Source: Cribrihabitans marinus
Lineage (GTDB): Bacteria; Pseudomonadota; Alphaproteobacteria; Rhodobacterales; Rhodobacteraceae
Length of the DNA stretch: 64,000 bases
Direction: 5' to 3'
NCBI RefSeq assembly: GCF_900109035.1
Contig: NZ_FNYD01000012.1
Span: 62,001-126,000 of the forward strand
The notes under the pieces were generated by a model. It was not told where the DNA came from. It saw only the letters and a list, made by a program, of their open reading frames with translations, and searched no databases. Position 1 is the first letter of the stretch; each line of letters begins with the position of its first letter. The translations under genes were made by a program, and so were the position numbers. Shown one piece after another: positions 1 through 8,601 of this stretch.

Positions 1-613
1 TCGAGCCGCGGATGAACCGCACGCAGAGCGAACCGGCCGTGTTGATCCGGGCGTAGAGGTCGGGATCGGTGCGCTCGATGTTCTGGAACACGGTGCGCAG
101 GCTGTCGATGGCCGGTTGCAGCATCCGCACCCGGATCGGCCCGACCTGTTCCAGCTTCAGCTTGGATTCCAGCCGCGGGTTGGTCATCGACTGGCACTCG
201 TTGCTCAGATCGTCGCGCGGCAAGCCGAAGGTCTCGCGCAGAAAGCGCGGCCCGGCAATCTGCAGCTCGTTGTTCACCTTCTTGCGGTTGGCGATCAGCA
301 CCACCTGGGCATAGGCGTCGATGATCTCGTTGGGGCTGGAGCTGTCATAGCCGTAGGAATCGGCGTCCAGGCTGTCGGGCGTGATGATCGGCGCGCCGCC
401 GATCTGCACCCGGCTCAGCTCGGTCGCCATGCGCTCCAGCCGGCTGCGCAGGTCCTCGACCTGCTGGCTCAGCATCTCGATCTCGATGCGCGCGCCGCTG
501 TCGATGGCGGGACCGCTGAAATCCTCCTCCTCGAACAGCCAGGGGATCAGGTACCACAGCACCGGCGCCAGCAGGATGGCCACCGCAAGGATGATCGCGG
601 GAAGGATGCGCAT
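1..613 (-). CDS. Membrane-anchored M15-type peptidase-like protein, N-terminal part
   Basis: The reading frame starts with ATG at 613 and runs off the left edge, so only about 204 residues are visible. Residues 3-27 are a hydrophobic segment (signal anchor), followed by a short Glu-rich stretch and a heptad-like region (residues 45-65) that could be a coiled coil. The last visible residues, TAGSLCVRFIRGS, resemble the start of the catalytic region of M15/VanY-like peptidoglycan peptidases, where an HSWGTAID-type zinc motif normally follows. That motif would lie outside the window, so the assignment is tentative. The gene is divergent from the OmpA-like gene and sits at the edge of the T6SS locus, where a cell-wall hydrolase would be a sensible accessory. 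Confidence 0.5.
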   Translation of the reverse strand, partial: MRILPAIILAVAILLAPVLWYLIPWLFEEEDFSGPAIDSGARIEIEMLSQQVEDLRSRLERMATELSRVQIGGAPIITPDSLDADSYGYDSSSPNEIIDAYAQVVLIANRKKVNNELQIAGPRFLRETFGLPRDDLSNECQSMTNPRLESKLKLEQVGPIRVRMLQPAIDSLRTVFQNIERTDPDLYARINTAGSLCVRFIRGS

Positions 614-724
614 AGGGGTCGGTGTCTCCGTGCCGGTCGTTCTGGAACGTCAGTCTAGGGTGCCGTTGCGGACCTGTCACGCGCCTGCCGGTCACGCCAT
701 GTCCGGAATGTGTGATCTTCTTCA

Positions 725-753
725 TTGTCGGGTGTGCGGCGCTTGGCTAGTCT
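725..753 (+). promoter_or_regulatory. Candidate sigma-70-type promoter for the OmpA-like gene
   Basis: TTGTCG at 725-730 and TAGTCT at 748-753 are separated by 17 bp. A start site near 760 would exclude the upstream GTG at 762 and favour the ATG at 789 as translation start. This is a visual match only. Confidence 0.35.
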
Positions 754-788
754 GATGCAATGTGAGGAAACCCTTTGAGGATAGTTCT

Positions 789-1373
789 ATGATTACCCTG
801 AAAACCCTTGCCCGGCCCATCGTCCGGCTCGGTGCGCCCGCGCTTCTGGCGCTGGCCGCGATGCAGAGCGCGCAGGCCCAGTCGGCCAGCGAAATGACCA
901 CCGACGAGATCACCGACGCCTTCAACAAGCAGAAGACCCGCGGCCTTGTCATCGTGCCCTCGGGCGACCAGCCGGCGGCCAGCACCGACACCACCTCGGT
1001 GGCACCCGCCGCAACCGACTATCAGGCGGTGGCCCGCGAGGATCAGATCAACCTGCAGATCAGCTTCGACTTCGACAGCGCCGCGCTGCGCGCCGACCAG
1101 AAGCCCAAGCTGGCCGCGCTGTGCGAGGCGATGCAATCGGTTGACGTGCAGGTGTTCCAGATCATCGGCCACACGGACAGTTCCGGCTCGGCCGACTACA
1201 ACGAGAACCTGTCGCTGTTGCGCGCGCAGGAGGTCAAGCGCCACATCGTCAGCGATTGCGGCATTCCTGCCGATCGGCTCGAGGCGATCGGCCTGGGCGA
1301 GACCGCGCCCTATAACGAGACCGATCCGCGCGCCGACGAGAACCGCCGCGTCGAGTTCCAGGCGCTTGGCTGA
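789..1373 (+). CDS. OmpA-family periplasmic/outer-membrane protein of the T6SS locus
   Basis: A 194-residue protein. The chosen ATG at 789 gives a classic signal peptide (basic start, Leu/Ala-rich core, AQA cleavage site at residues 28-30); the longer frame from a GTG at 762 would spoil it. A GAGG ribosome site lies about 10 nt upstream. Residues 87-194 form an OmpA C-terminal peptidoglycan-binding domain, with the FDFDSA start, the IIGHTDSSGS segment and the closing NRRVEFQ segment. In the family this domain holds non-covalently to peptidoglycan. It lies 38 bp before the kinase gene ppkA on the same strand, so the two probably form an operon and the protein may help anchor the secretion machine or sense envelope state. 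Confidence 0.85.
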   Translation: MITLKTLARPIVRLGAPALLALAAMQSAQAQSASEMTTDEITDAFNKQKTRGLVIVPSGDQPAASTDTTSVAPAATDYQAVAREDQINLQISFDFDSAALRADQKPKLAALCEAMQSVDVQVFQIIGHTDSSGSADYNENLSLLRAQEVKRHIVSDCGIPADRLEAIGLGETAPYNETDPRADENRRVEFQALG

Positions 1374-1411
1374 GTGAGCGCGCCCGAGCCGAGGCCAACC
1401 GAGGGGTCCGC

Positions 1412-3613
1412 ATGACCACATCCCGCGCCGGGGACCTGTTCCAGCCCGGAGACCTGGTGAACAACACCTATCGGATCGAGGCGATCCTGGGGCGCGGGGG
1501 TACGTCGGACGTCTATCGCGCCCGCTCCGAGATCTCGGGGCGGCTGGCCGCGCTCAAGGTGCTCAAGGCCGAATTTTCGTCCAATGACGACTATCTGGTC
1601 CTGCTGACCCGCGAGGAAGAGATCCGCGACATCCGCCATGACGCGGTGGTGCGCTATTCCGAGAACAACCGCACCGGCGACGGCCATGTCTACCTGGTGA
1701 TGGATTACGTCGACGGGCCGGGGCTGGACGCCAAGCTCAAGGCCGGGCCGATGCCCGCCGACGCGCTGATGACCATCTGCCGCCGGGTCTGCGAGGGGCT
1801 GGAGGCCGCACATGCCCGAAACATCGTGCATCGGGACCTCAGCCCCGACAACATCATCCTGCGCGACGGCGACCCCGCCCAGGCCGTGATCATCGATTTC
1901 GGCATCGCCAAGGACACCAATCCCGGCGCCGAGACCATCGTCGGCAACGAGTTTGCCGGCAAATACGCCTATGCCGCGCCGGAACAGATGTCGGGCAAGA
2001 CCGACCACCGCACCGACATCTATTCGCTGGGCGCGCTGCTTCTGGCCTGTTTCCGCGGCGCCCCGCCCGAGATCGGGCGCAATCCGATGGAGGTTGTCGA
2101 GAACAAAAAGAAGCCGCTCGACACCGCCGGCGTGCCCGAGCCGCTGAAATCGGTGATCGACCGCATGTGCGCGCCCGATCCCGCCGACCGGTTCCAGAGC
2201 ACGACCGAGGTGCTGGCCGCCCTGGCAGGCCGCGGGCCCGCCGCCCCGCCGGCGCCGGCCGCAGCCGATGCCGGCAATCTCGAGGACGCCACCGTCATCG
2301 TGCCCCGGCCCGGCGCCGGCACCAGGGACAGCGCCGCGCCGAAACCGGCCGCGGGAAAACCGGGCGCCGGGCGCGGCAAGGCCAAGGCGCAATCGGGATC
2401 GCGCGGCGGGCTCTACGCCGTGATCGCCGTGGTTCTGCTGGCCGCAGCCGGCGGCGGCGCCTGGTTTATCGGCGTGCTGGACGGGTTGTTCGGCCCCTCC
2501 TACCCCGAAGCGCGGCCCTACACTCTGGTGGCCGAGAAACGCGAGGGGCTGCCGCCGCGCGTGACCGGATACGCCCCCTCGGAACAGACCCGCGACGGTC
2601 TGGCCTCGATCCTCGCCGACCAGGACGGCAGCGTCGACCTCACGCTGGCCTCAGGCGACATCTCGCCCGAATGGGGCGACGGAGTGACCGGCATCGTCAA
2701 GGCAGTGTCGCAGCTGGACGAGTGGCGGCTGTCGATCACCGGAAACGAGGCGCGGCTGACAGGGCGCACCACCGACGAGGGCGTGCATGACCGGGTCAAC
2801 GCCGCCTTTGCCGCAGGCCTGCCCGGCGGATTGCAGGGCGCGCCGGAAATCACGCTCGATCCGCTCTTTCTGGACTCCGCCGATCTCAGGCCGGTGCTGA
2901 ATGCGGTTGCCGATTGCGGCCCACTGGAGCTGCGCAGCATCCCGCCCTCGGGCTATGGACCGGATCGCGAGATCGAGGTCACCGGCACGCTGGCCTCCGA
3001 GGCCAGCCTGACCGCCCTGCGCAGCGCGCTGGCCGGGCTGGCCGGCGGGCGGCCGCTGGAGCTGGACATCGACGTGCTGAACCCGACGCTGTGCCTGATC
3101 GAGAACTTCCTGCCCTCGGCCCCGCCCGGCGATGTGGGCATCCAGTTCCGCAACGGGGAAAAGGGCAACGCGGTCAACCCCTCGGGCGATTTCATGGTCG
3201 GCGAGAACCCGGTGATCGACGTGGTGCTGCCGCGCGACGTGCAGAACGGATACCTGTCGGTCTCGGTTCTGGACGTCTCCGGCAACGTGTTCCACCTGCT
3301 GCCCAACATCTCGCGCAAGGAGAATGACATCTCCAGCATCCGCGCCGGCGACCAGGGGCCGATGTCGATCCGGGTGGCCTATTCGGTCGCGGAAAGCGCC
3401 GAGAATGGCGGGCTGGCCTTTCAGGTCGACGACAGCACGCTGGGCAAGAGCAAGGTCATCGCCATCCATTCCGACGCGCCGCTCTTCACCTCGATGCGCC
3501 CGACCACGGAATCCGCCAGCGGCTATGCCGAGGCGCTGCGCGACAGCGCCCGCTCGCAAGAGACCCGCATCCTGTCGCTCGACAGCCGCATCCTGACTAC
3601 TCTGGCCCGCTGA
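1412..3613 (+). CDS. ppkA: T6SS serine/threonine protein kinase PpkA
   Basis: A 733-residue transmembrane kinase. The kinase domain occupies roughly residues 18-270: glycine-rich loop LGRGGTSDVY (26-35), ATP-binding Lys49, catalytic HRD at 140-142 and DFG at 162-164, all intact. An Ala/Pro-rich juxtamembrane linker contains D-A-T-V-I-V-P-R-P-G with Thr294, followed by one membrane segment at about 334-356. The periplasmic half ends in a DUF4384-type domain (GYLSVSVLDVSGNVFHLLPN at its core). PpkA phosphorylates T6SS partners so that the FHA protein can bind and switch on assembly; the opposing phosphatase gene pppA is next door and convergent, 13 bp away. The C-terminal half also matches that of the TonB-like protein at 37582-39129, suggesting a shared envelope signal. 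Confidence 0.93.
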   Translation: MTTSRAGDLFQPGDLVNNTYRIEAILGRGGTSDVYRARSEISGRLAALKVLKAEFSSNDDYLVLLTREEEIRDIRHDAVVRYSENNRTGDGHVYLVMDYVDGPGLDAKLKAGPMPADALMTICRRVCEGLEAAHARNIVHRDLSPDNIILRDGDPAQAVIIDFGIAKDTNPGAETIVGNEFAGKYAYAAPEQMSGKTDHRTDIYSLGALLLACFRGAPPEIGRNPMEVVENKKKPLDTAGVPEPLKSVIDRMCAPDPADRFQSTTEVLAALAGRGPAAPPAPAAADAGNLEDATVIVPRPGAGTRDSAAPKPAAGKPGAGRGKAKAQSGSRGGLYAVIAVVLLAAAGGGAWFIGVLDGLFGPSYPEARPYTLVAEKREGLPPRVTGYAPSEQTRDGLASILADQDGSVDLTLASGDISPEWGDGVTGIVKAVSQLDEWRLSITGNEARLTGRTTDEGVHDRVNAAFAAGLPGGLQGAPEITLDPLFLDSADLRPVLNAVADCGPLELRSIPPSGYGPDREIEVTGTLASEASLTALRSALAGLAGGRPLELDIDVLNPTLCLIENFLPSAPPGDVGIQFRNGEKGNAVNPSGDFMVGENPVIDVVLPRDVQNGYLSVSVLDVSGNVFHLLPNISRKENDISSIRAGDQGPMSIRVAYSVAESAENGGLAFQVDDSTLGKSKVIAIHSDAPLFTSMRPTTESASGYAEALRDSARSQETRILSLDSRILTTLAR

Positions 3614-3626
3614 CGCGCCGCCGGGA

Positions 3627-4349
3627 TCAGCCGATATCCACCACCACTACTGTCACATTGTCCGCGCCGCCGCCATCCAGCGCGATCTGGATCAGCTTGT
3701 CGGCCACGGTCTCGATCGGCATCTCGGCCAGCGCCTTCTGCAGCACCGCGAAGGGCGCGTATTTGCTCAGCCCGTCCGAGCAGATCAGGAACCGGTCGCC
3801 CGACTGCACCGGGCCGCGCACCTTGTCCAGCTCCAGCTCCTCGCCCACGCCCACGGCGCGGGTGATGGCGTTGGATTGCGGGTGATGCTCGGCCTCGTCC
3901 CAGCTCATCTCGCCCGACTGCACCAGCGCCGCGACAAAGGAATGGTCGGTGGTCAGCATCCGGATCTCGCCCGCGCGCAGCAGGTAGATGCGGCTGTCCC
4001 CGGCCCACAGTCCCACGAAATGCCCGTTGGCCAGAAGCAGGCTCGCCACCGTGGCGCCGATGGTCTGGCCACCGCGCGCCTCGGCCTCGGAACGGATCAG
4101 GCCATGCGCGCGCCCGATCGCCTCGCGCAGCGCGCCCAGCCGGTCGGACGGGTCCATTCCGGCGGGCATCGCCGCCACCATGTCCACGATCAGCCGGCTG
4201 GCATAGTCGCCGGCGGCGTGGCCGCCCATGCCGTCGCTGACCAGCCACAACCCCGCATCCGGCAATGCCAGCACCGCGTCCTCGTTGACCTCTCGCTTCA
4301 GACCGACATGGCTGCGGGCGCTGTATCGCACGGGGTGGGATGAACTCAT
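3627..4349 (-). CDS. pppA: T6SS PP2C-family protein phosphatase PppA
   Basis: A 240-residue soluble PP2C-type Ser/Thr phosphatase. It has the family motifs in order: NEDA near residue 22, SDGMGGHAAGD near 38-48, WAGDSRIYLLR in the middle, LICSDGLSKY, and the closing DNVTVVVVD; the metal-binding aspartates are present. In T6SS loci this enzyme removes the phosphate added by PpkA and so limits secretion. Its start overlaps the end of tagF by 4 bp (ATGA), so the two are translationally coupled, and it is the last gene of the tssL-tssM-tagF-pppA operon. Confidence 0.93.
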   Translation of the reverse strand: MSSSHPVRYSARSHVGLKREVNEDAVLALPDAGLWLVSDGMGGHAAGDYASRLIVDMVAAMPAGMDPSDRLGALREAIGRAHGLIRSEAEARGGQTIGATVASLLLANGHFVGLWAGDSRIYLLRAGEIRMLTTDHSFVAALVQSGEMSWDEAEHHPQSNAITRAVGVGEELELDKVRGPVQSGDRFLICSDGLSKYAPFAVLQKALAEMPIETVADKLIQIALDGGGADNVTVVVVDIG

Positions 4350-5029
4350 ACGGGCCGCGCCTCGGTCCAGATGGCTGCTGTCAGATCGAACAAGCCTTGC
4401 ACGTTTGGCCCCTCCGGTAAACCGTCACAGACCAGCAGGCGCGGCACCCCGGCGACCCAGGCGGTCCAGATGCTGGGCGCCGCGTGCCGCCCGGCCAGCA
4501 GCCCCGCTGCCAGGTCCGGCAGCAGCGCCGTGGGCTCGCCCTGCGTCATCACCAGGTTCGGCCCGGCGGCCCGCAGCACCGCCGCATCGCGCCGCGCGGG
4601 CACTGCGATCCCGGCCAGCCCGGCGGCCAGCCGGTCGCGGGTCATGTCGTCCTCCAACGCCGCCAGCGCCAGCTCCTCGAGCTGCGCGAACAGGTCCGCC
4701 GAGCGCAGGTGATCGGCCAGCACAGACCCCTCGGACGAAAGCGGCGCGGCCAGGGTCAGCGGGAACTGCCGCCCCACCCGGTCGACCGAGGGCATCATCA
4801 CGCCCAGCATCTTCTGCGGTCCGGCCAGCCCCGCCGACAATCCGAACCGCCAGATCGGGCAGGACAGATAGAGTGCGTCCCACCCCGATCCGGCCGCCTC
4901 TCGCCCGGCCAGCAGGCTGCGCTGCACCCAGCCGTCCCAAGCCTGCACGAACCCCGCCGGCAGGTCGAGCCGGAAGAAATCGCCCAGACAGGGCATCTTG
5001 CCGAAGGCCCCGAAGGCGGCCGCGCTCAT
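4346..5029 (-). CDS. tagF: T6SS-associated protein TagF
   Basis: A 227-residue protein with the TagF/SciT signature: the N-terminal GAFGKMPCLGDFFR stretch, the W-Q segment after it, the LSCPIWRF patch and the VDRVGRQFPLTL region. TagF proteins act post-translationally, typically as brakes on T6SS firing and by interaction with the FHA protein; in some bacteria TagF is fused to PppA. Here tagF lies between tssM (sharing one base) and pppA (4-bp overlap), which fits that functional link. Confidence 0.9.
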   Translation of the reverse strand: MSAAAFGAFGKMPCLGDFFRLDLPAGFVQAWDGWVQRSLLAGREAAGSGWDALYLSCPIWRFGLSAGLAGPQKMLGVMMPSVDRVGRQFPLTLAAPLSSEGSVLADHLRSADLFAQLEELALAALEDDMTRDRLAAGLAGIAVPARRDAAVLRAAGPNLVMTQGEPTALLPDLAAGLLAGRHAAPSIWTAWVAGVPRLLVCDGLPEGPNVQGLFDLTAAIWTEARPV

Positions 5030-8000
5030 CAGAACGAGGTCGGGCAGCTGAATTTCTGCAGCGCCGGCAAGGCAAAGGGGTTGATCACCGATCCCGATTG
5101 CAGCTGGAAGATGGCGATACGTCCGCCCACGTTGAAGATCACCTTCTTGCGGTCGCTCACATTGGTGCGCCGCACCTCGGCGGCATCCAGCAGGCGGAAC
5201 CAGGCCCAGGGGCCGTCGCGGCTCAGCACGCTTTCGATGTTGCGCTTGTCGGGCTGGAAGCTGACCCGCGCCAGCCCCACCGCGCCGGGCCAGGTGATCG
5301 CCATCGGCGAGGGCAGCCCGCCGCGATGGGCAAATTCCAGCGCCTGGCCGTCCACCTCCAGCTTGACCGCCTTGGCCTTGGGGTCCAGCGCCTCGGGCAT
5401 GATCTGGAAGCTGATCGCCGGCTGCGCGCCGCCGGCAAAGAACGCCTCACGGATCTCGGCGGCATTCTGGAACTGCTGCAGCACCGCCTGGCTGATCCCC
5501 AGGTCGGTCTGGTTCACCCCGGTCTTCCAGCTCCAGGGCCGGGTGCGGGTATCCACATGCTTGACCAGCTGTTCGTTGAAGAAGGAATCCAGCAACCCGC
5601 CGGGCGCGAACAGCTTGGCGAAATCGCCCATCGCCACATCCGCCCGCGCGCGCCGGTCGAAGGGATAGCGGTTCTCCAGCACCTGCTGGCAGAACGGCAG
5701 CACATTGGCCTGCCAGCGCGCGTTGATCGAGGCGCGTGTGCTGTCGGTGGTGATCCCGGCCGAGCCGGTGACGATCTGCTTGGACCAGCGTTCCATCGGG
5801 CCGGGGATGCGCGCCGCCTCCTGCTGGAACCGCTGAAGCGCCTGGCCCGATTCCACGCCGGTGACGCCGGAAAAGGACATCTTGTTGAGCTCCTGGTAGA
5901 CCTCGGTCAGCGTGGCCATCAGCAGGTCCAGCTGGCTCGACTGCCCGTCGGGCCGCGCGGTCATGTCGTGCAGCCAGGAAAACCGCTCCTCGACATAGGT
6001 GCCGGGCGGCGGCGGCGGGGCCGCCCCCTGCCCCGTCGCGGTCTTGGCCAGCGCCTCCAGCAGGATCCGGGTCTGCACGCTGGTGTTGGTCTGCAACTCG
6101 ATCCCGGCCACCGTGCTCAGCCCCTCGTTCAGCTCTGGGTTTGCGGTCAGCGCGTTGCGGTTCTCGGTCAGGCGGGTTTCGTCCGAGATCGCCATCAGGA
6201 TATTGACCAGCGGCGAGGTCGGCCCGCTCAGCACATTGGTTACCTCGACCGCGTGGCTCAGGCTCTCCATCGGCACGATGTCCACGTCGCCCAGCATCGC
6301 GTCATAGCGCGCGATATAGTCGTTGTAATAGAGGTCCAGCACGTCGCGGCTGAGCGCGGCCAGCGCCAGTTCGGTCTGTTCAGCCTCGCCGCGCGGGCCC
6401 AGCACCCAGCTTTCGCTCTGCACGCGCTTGGCCACCCCGATGGCCTCGCCCATGAATACCTCGTTAAAACCGCGATAGGTGAAGATCCCCTCGATCCCCT
6501 CGGTCAGCGCCTTGCCCGAGGACCGCACCAGCACCCGCGTCACCGCCGGCCCGCCCACCTCGGTCAGCCGCCATTCCGGCAGTTCCACCGCAGCAGGGCT
6601 GGCGATGATGCCGTTGTAGACCCGTTGCGCCAGCGGCATCTCGGACAGGATGCCCTGCACCTGTTCCACCAGCGGCCCGTTCAACGCGATCTCGCGCATC
6701 GGCTGGCTGAGCAGCGCCTCCAGATGGTCGTTCAGATCGGCGCGCAGCGGGTCGCGGGACGGACCGGCAAAGGACACCGTCCAGTCGATATTCATCCACT
6801 CCTTGACCAGATCGGGATTCATCGGCCCCTGCAGCCCCAACATCAGATAGACCTTGAGCGCCTCATAGAGCACGTCGGTATTGTTGATGTTGGCCATCAT
6901 CTGCTCTTCCAGCCTGAGCAGCAGGCGCGGCAGGAAGCGCTGGTTCAGCGCCGCGCGATAGGTCTGTGCCGCCTGGGTGCCGATCACCTCGCCCTGATAG
7001 AGGCCATAGCGGACCTTCTGTTCCGGCTCGGGCTCGTTCAGCACCGGGTTGGCGGGCATGTCGCGCAGGTTGTTGAGCGCCGCCACCACCGGCACCAGGT
7101 CGGTGTCGCCCACCGGGCTGGGCGGCAGGGTCGCGGCGGCGGCCTGGTAGGAATCCACGCTGGCCTGCGCCTGCGCGATCAGTTCGGAATTGCCCAGGAA
7201 CGACCGCACCAGCAGCGCGCCGACGCCAATCGCCGCCAGCAGCGTGGCGGCAATCGAGCCCCATTTGACGATACGATAGCGCCGTTCCACCTTGTCGTCG
7301 GCACTGACCAGCCCCGCCTCGCGAAAGATCACCTCGTCGAAGAGCCGGGTCAGGAAATAGCTGCGCCCGGTGCCGCGCCCCGAGCCGATGGCCTGCCGCC
7401 CGATGCCGAAGGTGCGCGCCATGCCCAGCATCAGCCGGTCGATCGGCGTGCCCTCTTGCGTGCCGGAGGTGAAGTAGACCCCGCGCAACATGTGCCGGTG
7501 CTGATAGCGGCTCTCTTTGAACACCTCGCCCAGGAATTCATGCGCCACCTTGCGCACGCTCGCAACCTGGGTCGGGAAACCGGCGATCAGGGCGCGGCGC
7601 TGGGGGTCGGTCTCGGCCTGCATCCGCTCCAGCGCCTGCGCGTTAAGCTGCCCCAGCAAGGCGGCGAACTCGTCGTCGAAATGCGCCACCGGGCTGGCCT
7701 CGCCGCGCGACTTGTCCAGCGGCAGGGTGAAGCCCCAGACCTGTTCGCGGTCCTCCTTGCCCAGGTTGTCGTGGAACTCGGTGAAGCCTGCGATCAGGTC
7801 GGCCTTGGTGAAGATGACATAGACCGGGAACCGCACGCCCAGCTTCTCGCGCAGCTCCTCCAGCCGGCGGCGGATCGCCTTGGCGTGCTCGGCCTGCGTC
7901 ACCTCGTCCTGCAGCGACAGATCCGACAGCGAAATCGCGATCATCGCGCCGTTGATCGGCTGGCGCTTGCGGAACTTCTTGAGCAGGCCGAGGAATCCCA

Positions 8001-8601
8001 GCCAGGCGGCATTGTCCACCTCGGCATCGCTTTCCTGCGTGGTATAGCGCCCGGCGGTGTCTATCATCACCGCGTTCTCGGTGAACCACCAGTCGCAGTT
8101 GCGCGTGCCGCCCACCCCGCCGATGGCGGTCTTGCCCAGCTCGTCGGCCAGTGGAAAGTCCAGCCCGGAATTCACGATGGCGGTGGTCTTGCCCGCGCCG
8201 GGCGGGCCGATCATCACGTACCAGGGCAACTCGTTCAGGTGCCGCCGCCCGTTCTTGGACTTGCGCAGCGCCTTCATCGCGGTCTTGAGCTTGAGCTTCA
8301 GCTCCTCCAGCTCGGTCTCGGTCAGGTCGGGCTCTTCCTCGATCTGTTCGGTCAGCTCTTCGGTCAGCTTGCGCTCGCGCCGCCGCCGCAACAGGAAGAT
8401 CAGCAGCATGATCGACAGGAAGAAGCCCAGGATCACCCCGCCCCAGATCAGCCGCGACTTGAGGCTGGTCAGCGGATACCACTCGTTCCAGCCAAAGGCC
8501 GGGCCGAACCAGAACAGCACCCCGGCCAGCACCATGGCCACGAAGAACAGCACGAAATAGATGGATCGGAACAGCGGAAAGATATACCGGCGAAAAAACA
8601 T
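5029..8601 (-). CDS. tssM: T6SS inner-membrane protein TssM (IcmF/VasK)
   Basis: A 1190-residue membrane-complex protein. Two membrane segments lie near the N-terminus (residues about 8-38 and 52-74) and a third near 440-465, giving the usual cytoplasmic NTPase domain between segments two and three. That domain has an intact Walker A, GPPGAGKTT, at about 132 and a Walker B-type DTAGRYT. The long periplasmic part is typical of IcmF proteins, which span the periplasm and connect to TssL. The length fits the family. The start codon shares its first base with the last base of tssL and the end shares one base with tagF, so this is a compact operon. Confidence 0.95.
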   Translation of the reverse strand: MFFRRYIFPLFRSIYFVLFFVAMVLAGVLFWFGPAFGWNEWYPLTSLKSRLIWGGVILGFFLSIMLLIFLLRRRRERKLTEELTEQIEEEPDLTETELEELKLKLKTAMKALRKSKNGRRHLNELPWYVMIGPPGAGKTTAIVNSGLDFPLADELGKTAIGGVGGTRNCDWWFTENAVMIDTAGRYTTQESDAEVDNAAWLGFLGLLKKFRKRQPINGAMIAISLSDLSLQDEVTQAEHAKAIRRRLEELREKLGVRFPVYVIFTKADLIAGFTEFHDNLGKEDREQVWGFTLPLDKSRGEASPVAHFDDEFAALLGQLNAQALERMQAETDPQRRALIAGFPTQVASVRKVAHEFLGEVFKESRYQHRHMLRGVYFTSGTQEGTPIDRLMLGMARTFGIGRQAIGSGRGTGRSYFLTRLFDEVIFREAGLVSADDKVERRYRIVKWGSIAATLLAAIGVGALLVRSFLGNSELIAQAQASVDSYQAAAATLPPSPVGDTDLVPVVAALNNLRDMPANPVLNEPEPEQKVRYGLYQGEVIGTQAAQTYRAALNQRFLPRLLLRLEEQMMANINNTDVLYEALKVYLMLGLQGPMNPDLVKEWMNIDWTVSFAGPSRDPLRADLNDHLEALLSQPMREIALNGPLVEQVQGILSEMPLAQRVYNGIIASPAAVELPEWRLTEVGGPAVTRVLVRSSGKALTEGIEGIFTYRGFNEVFMGEAIGVAKRVQSESWVLGPRGEAEQTELALAALSRDVLDLYYNDYIARYDAMLGDVDIVPMESLSHAVEVTNVLSGPTSPLVNILMAISDETRLTENRNALTANPELNEGLSTVAGIELQTNTSVQTRILLEALAKTATGQGAAPPPPPGTYVEERFSWLHDMTARPDGQSSQLDLLMATLTEVYQELNKMSFSGVTGVESGQALQRFQQEAARIPGPMERWSKQIVTGSAGITTDSTRASINARWQANVLPFCQQVLENRYPFDRRARADVAMGDFAKLFAPGGLLDSFFNEQLVKHVDTRTRPWSWKTGVNQTDLGISQAVLQQFQNAAEIREAFFAGGAQPAISFQIMPEALDPKAKAVKLEVDGQALEFAHRGGLPSPMAITWPGAVGLARVSFQPDKRNIESVLSRDGPWAWFRLLDAAEVRRTNVSDRKKVIFNVGGRIAIFQLQSGSVINPFALPALQKFSCPTSF

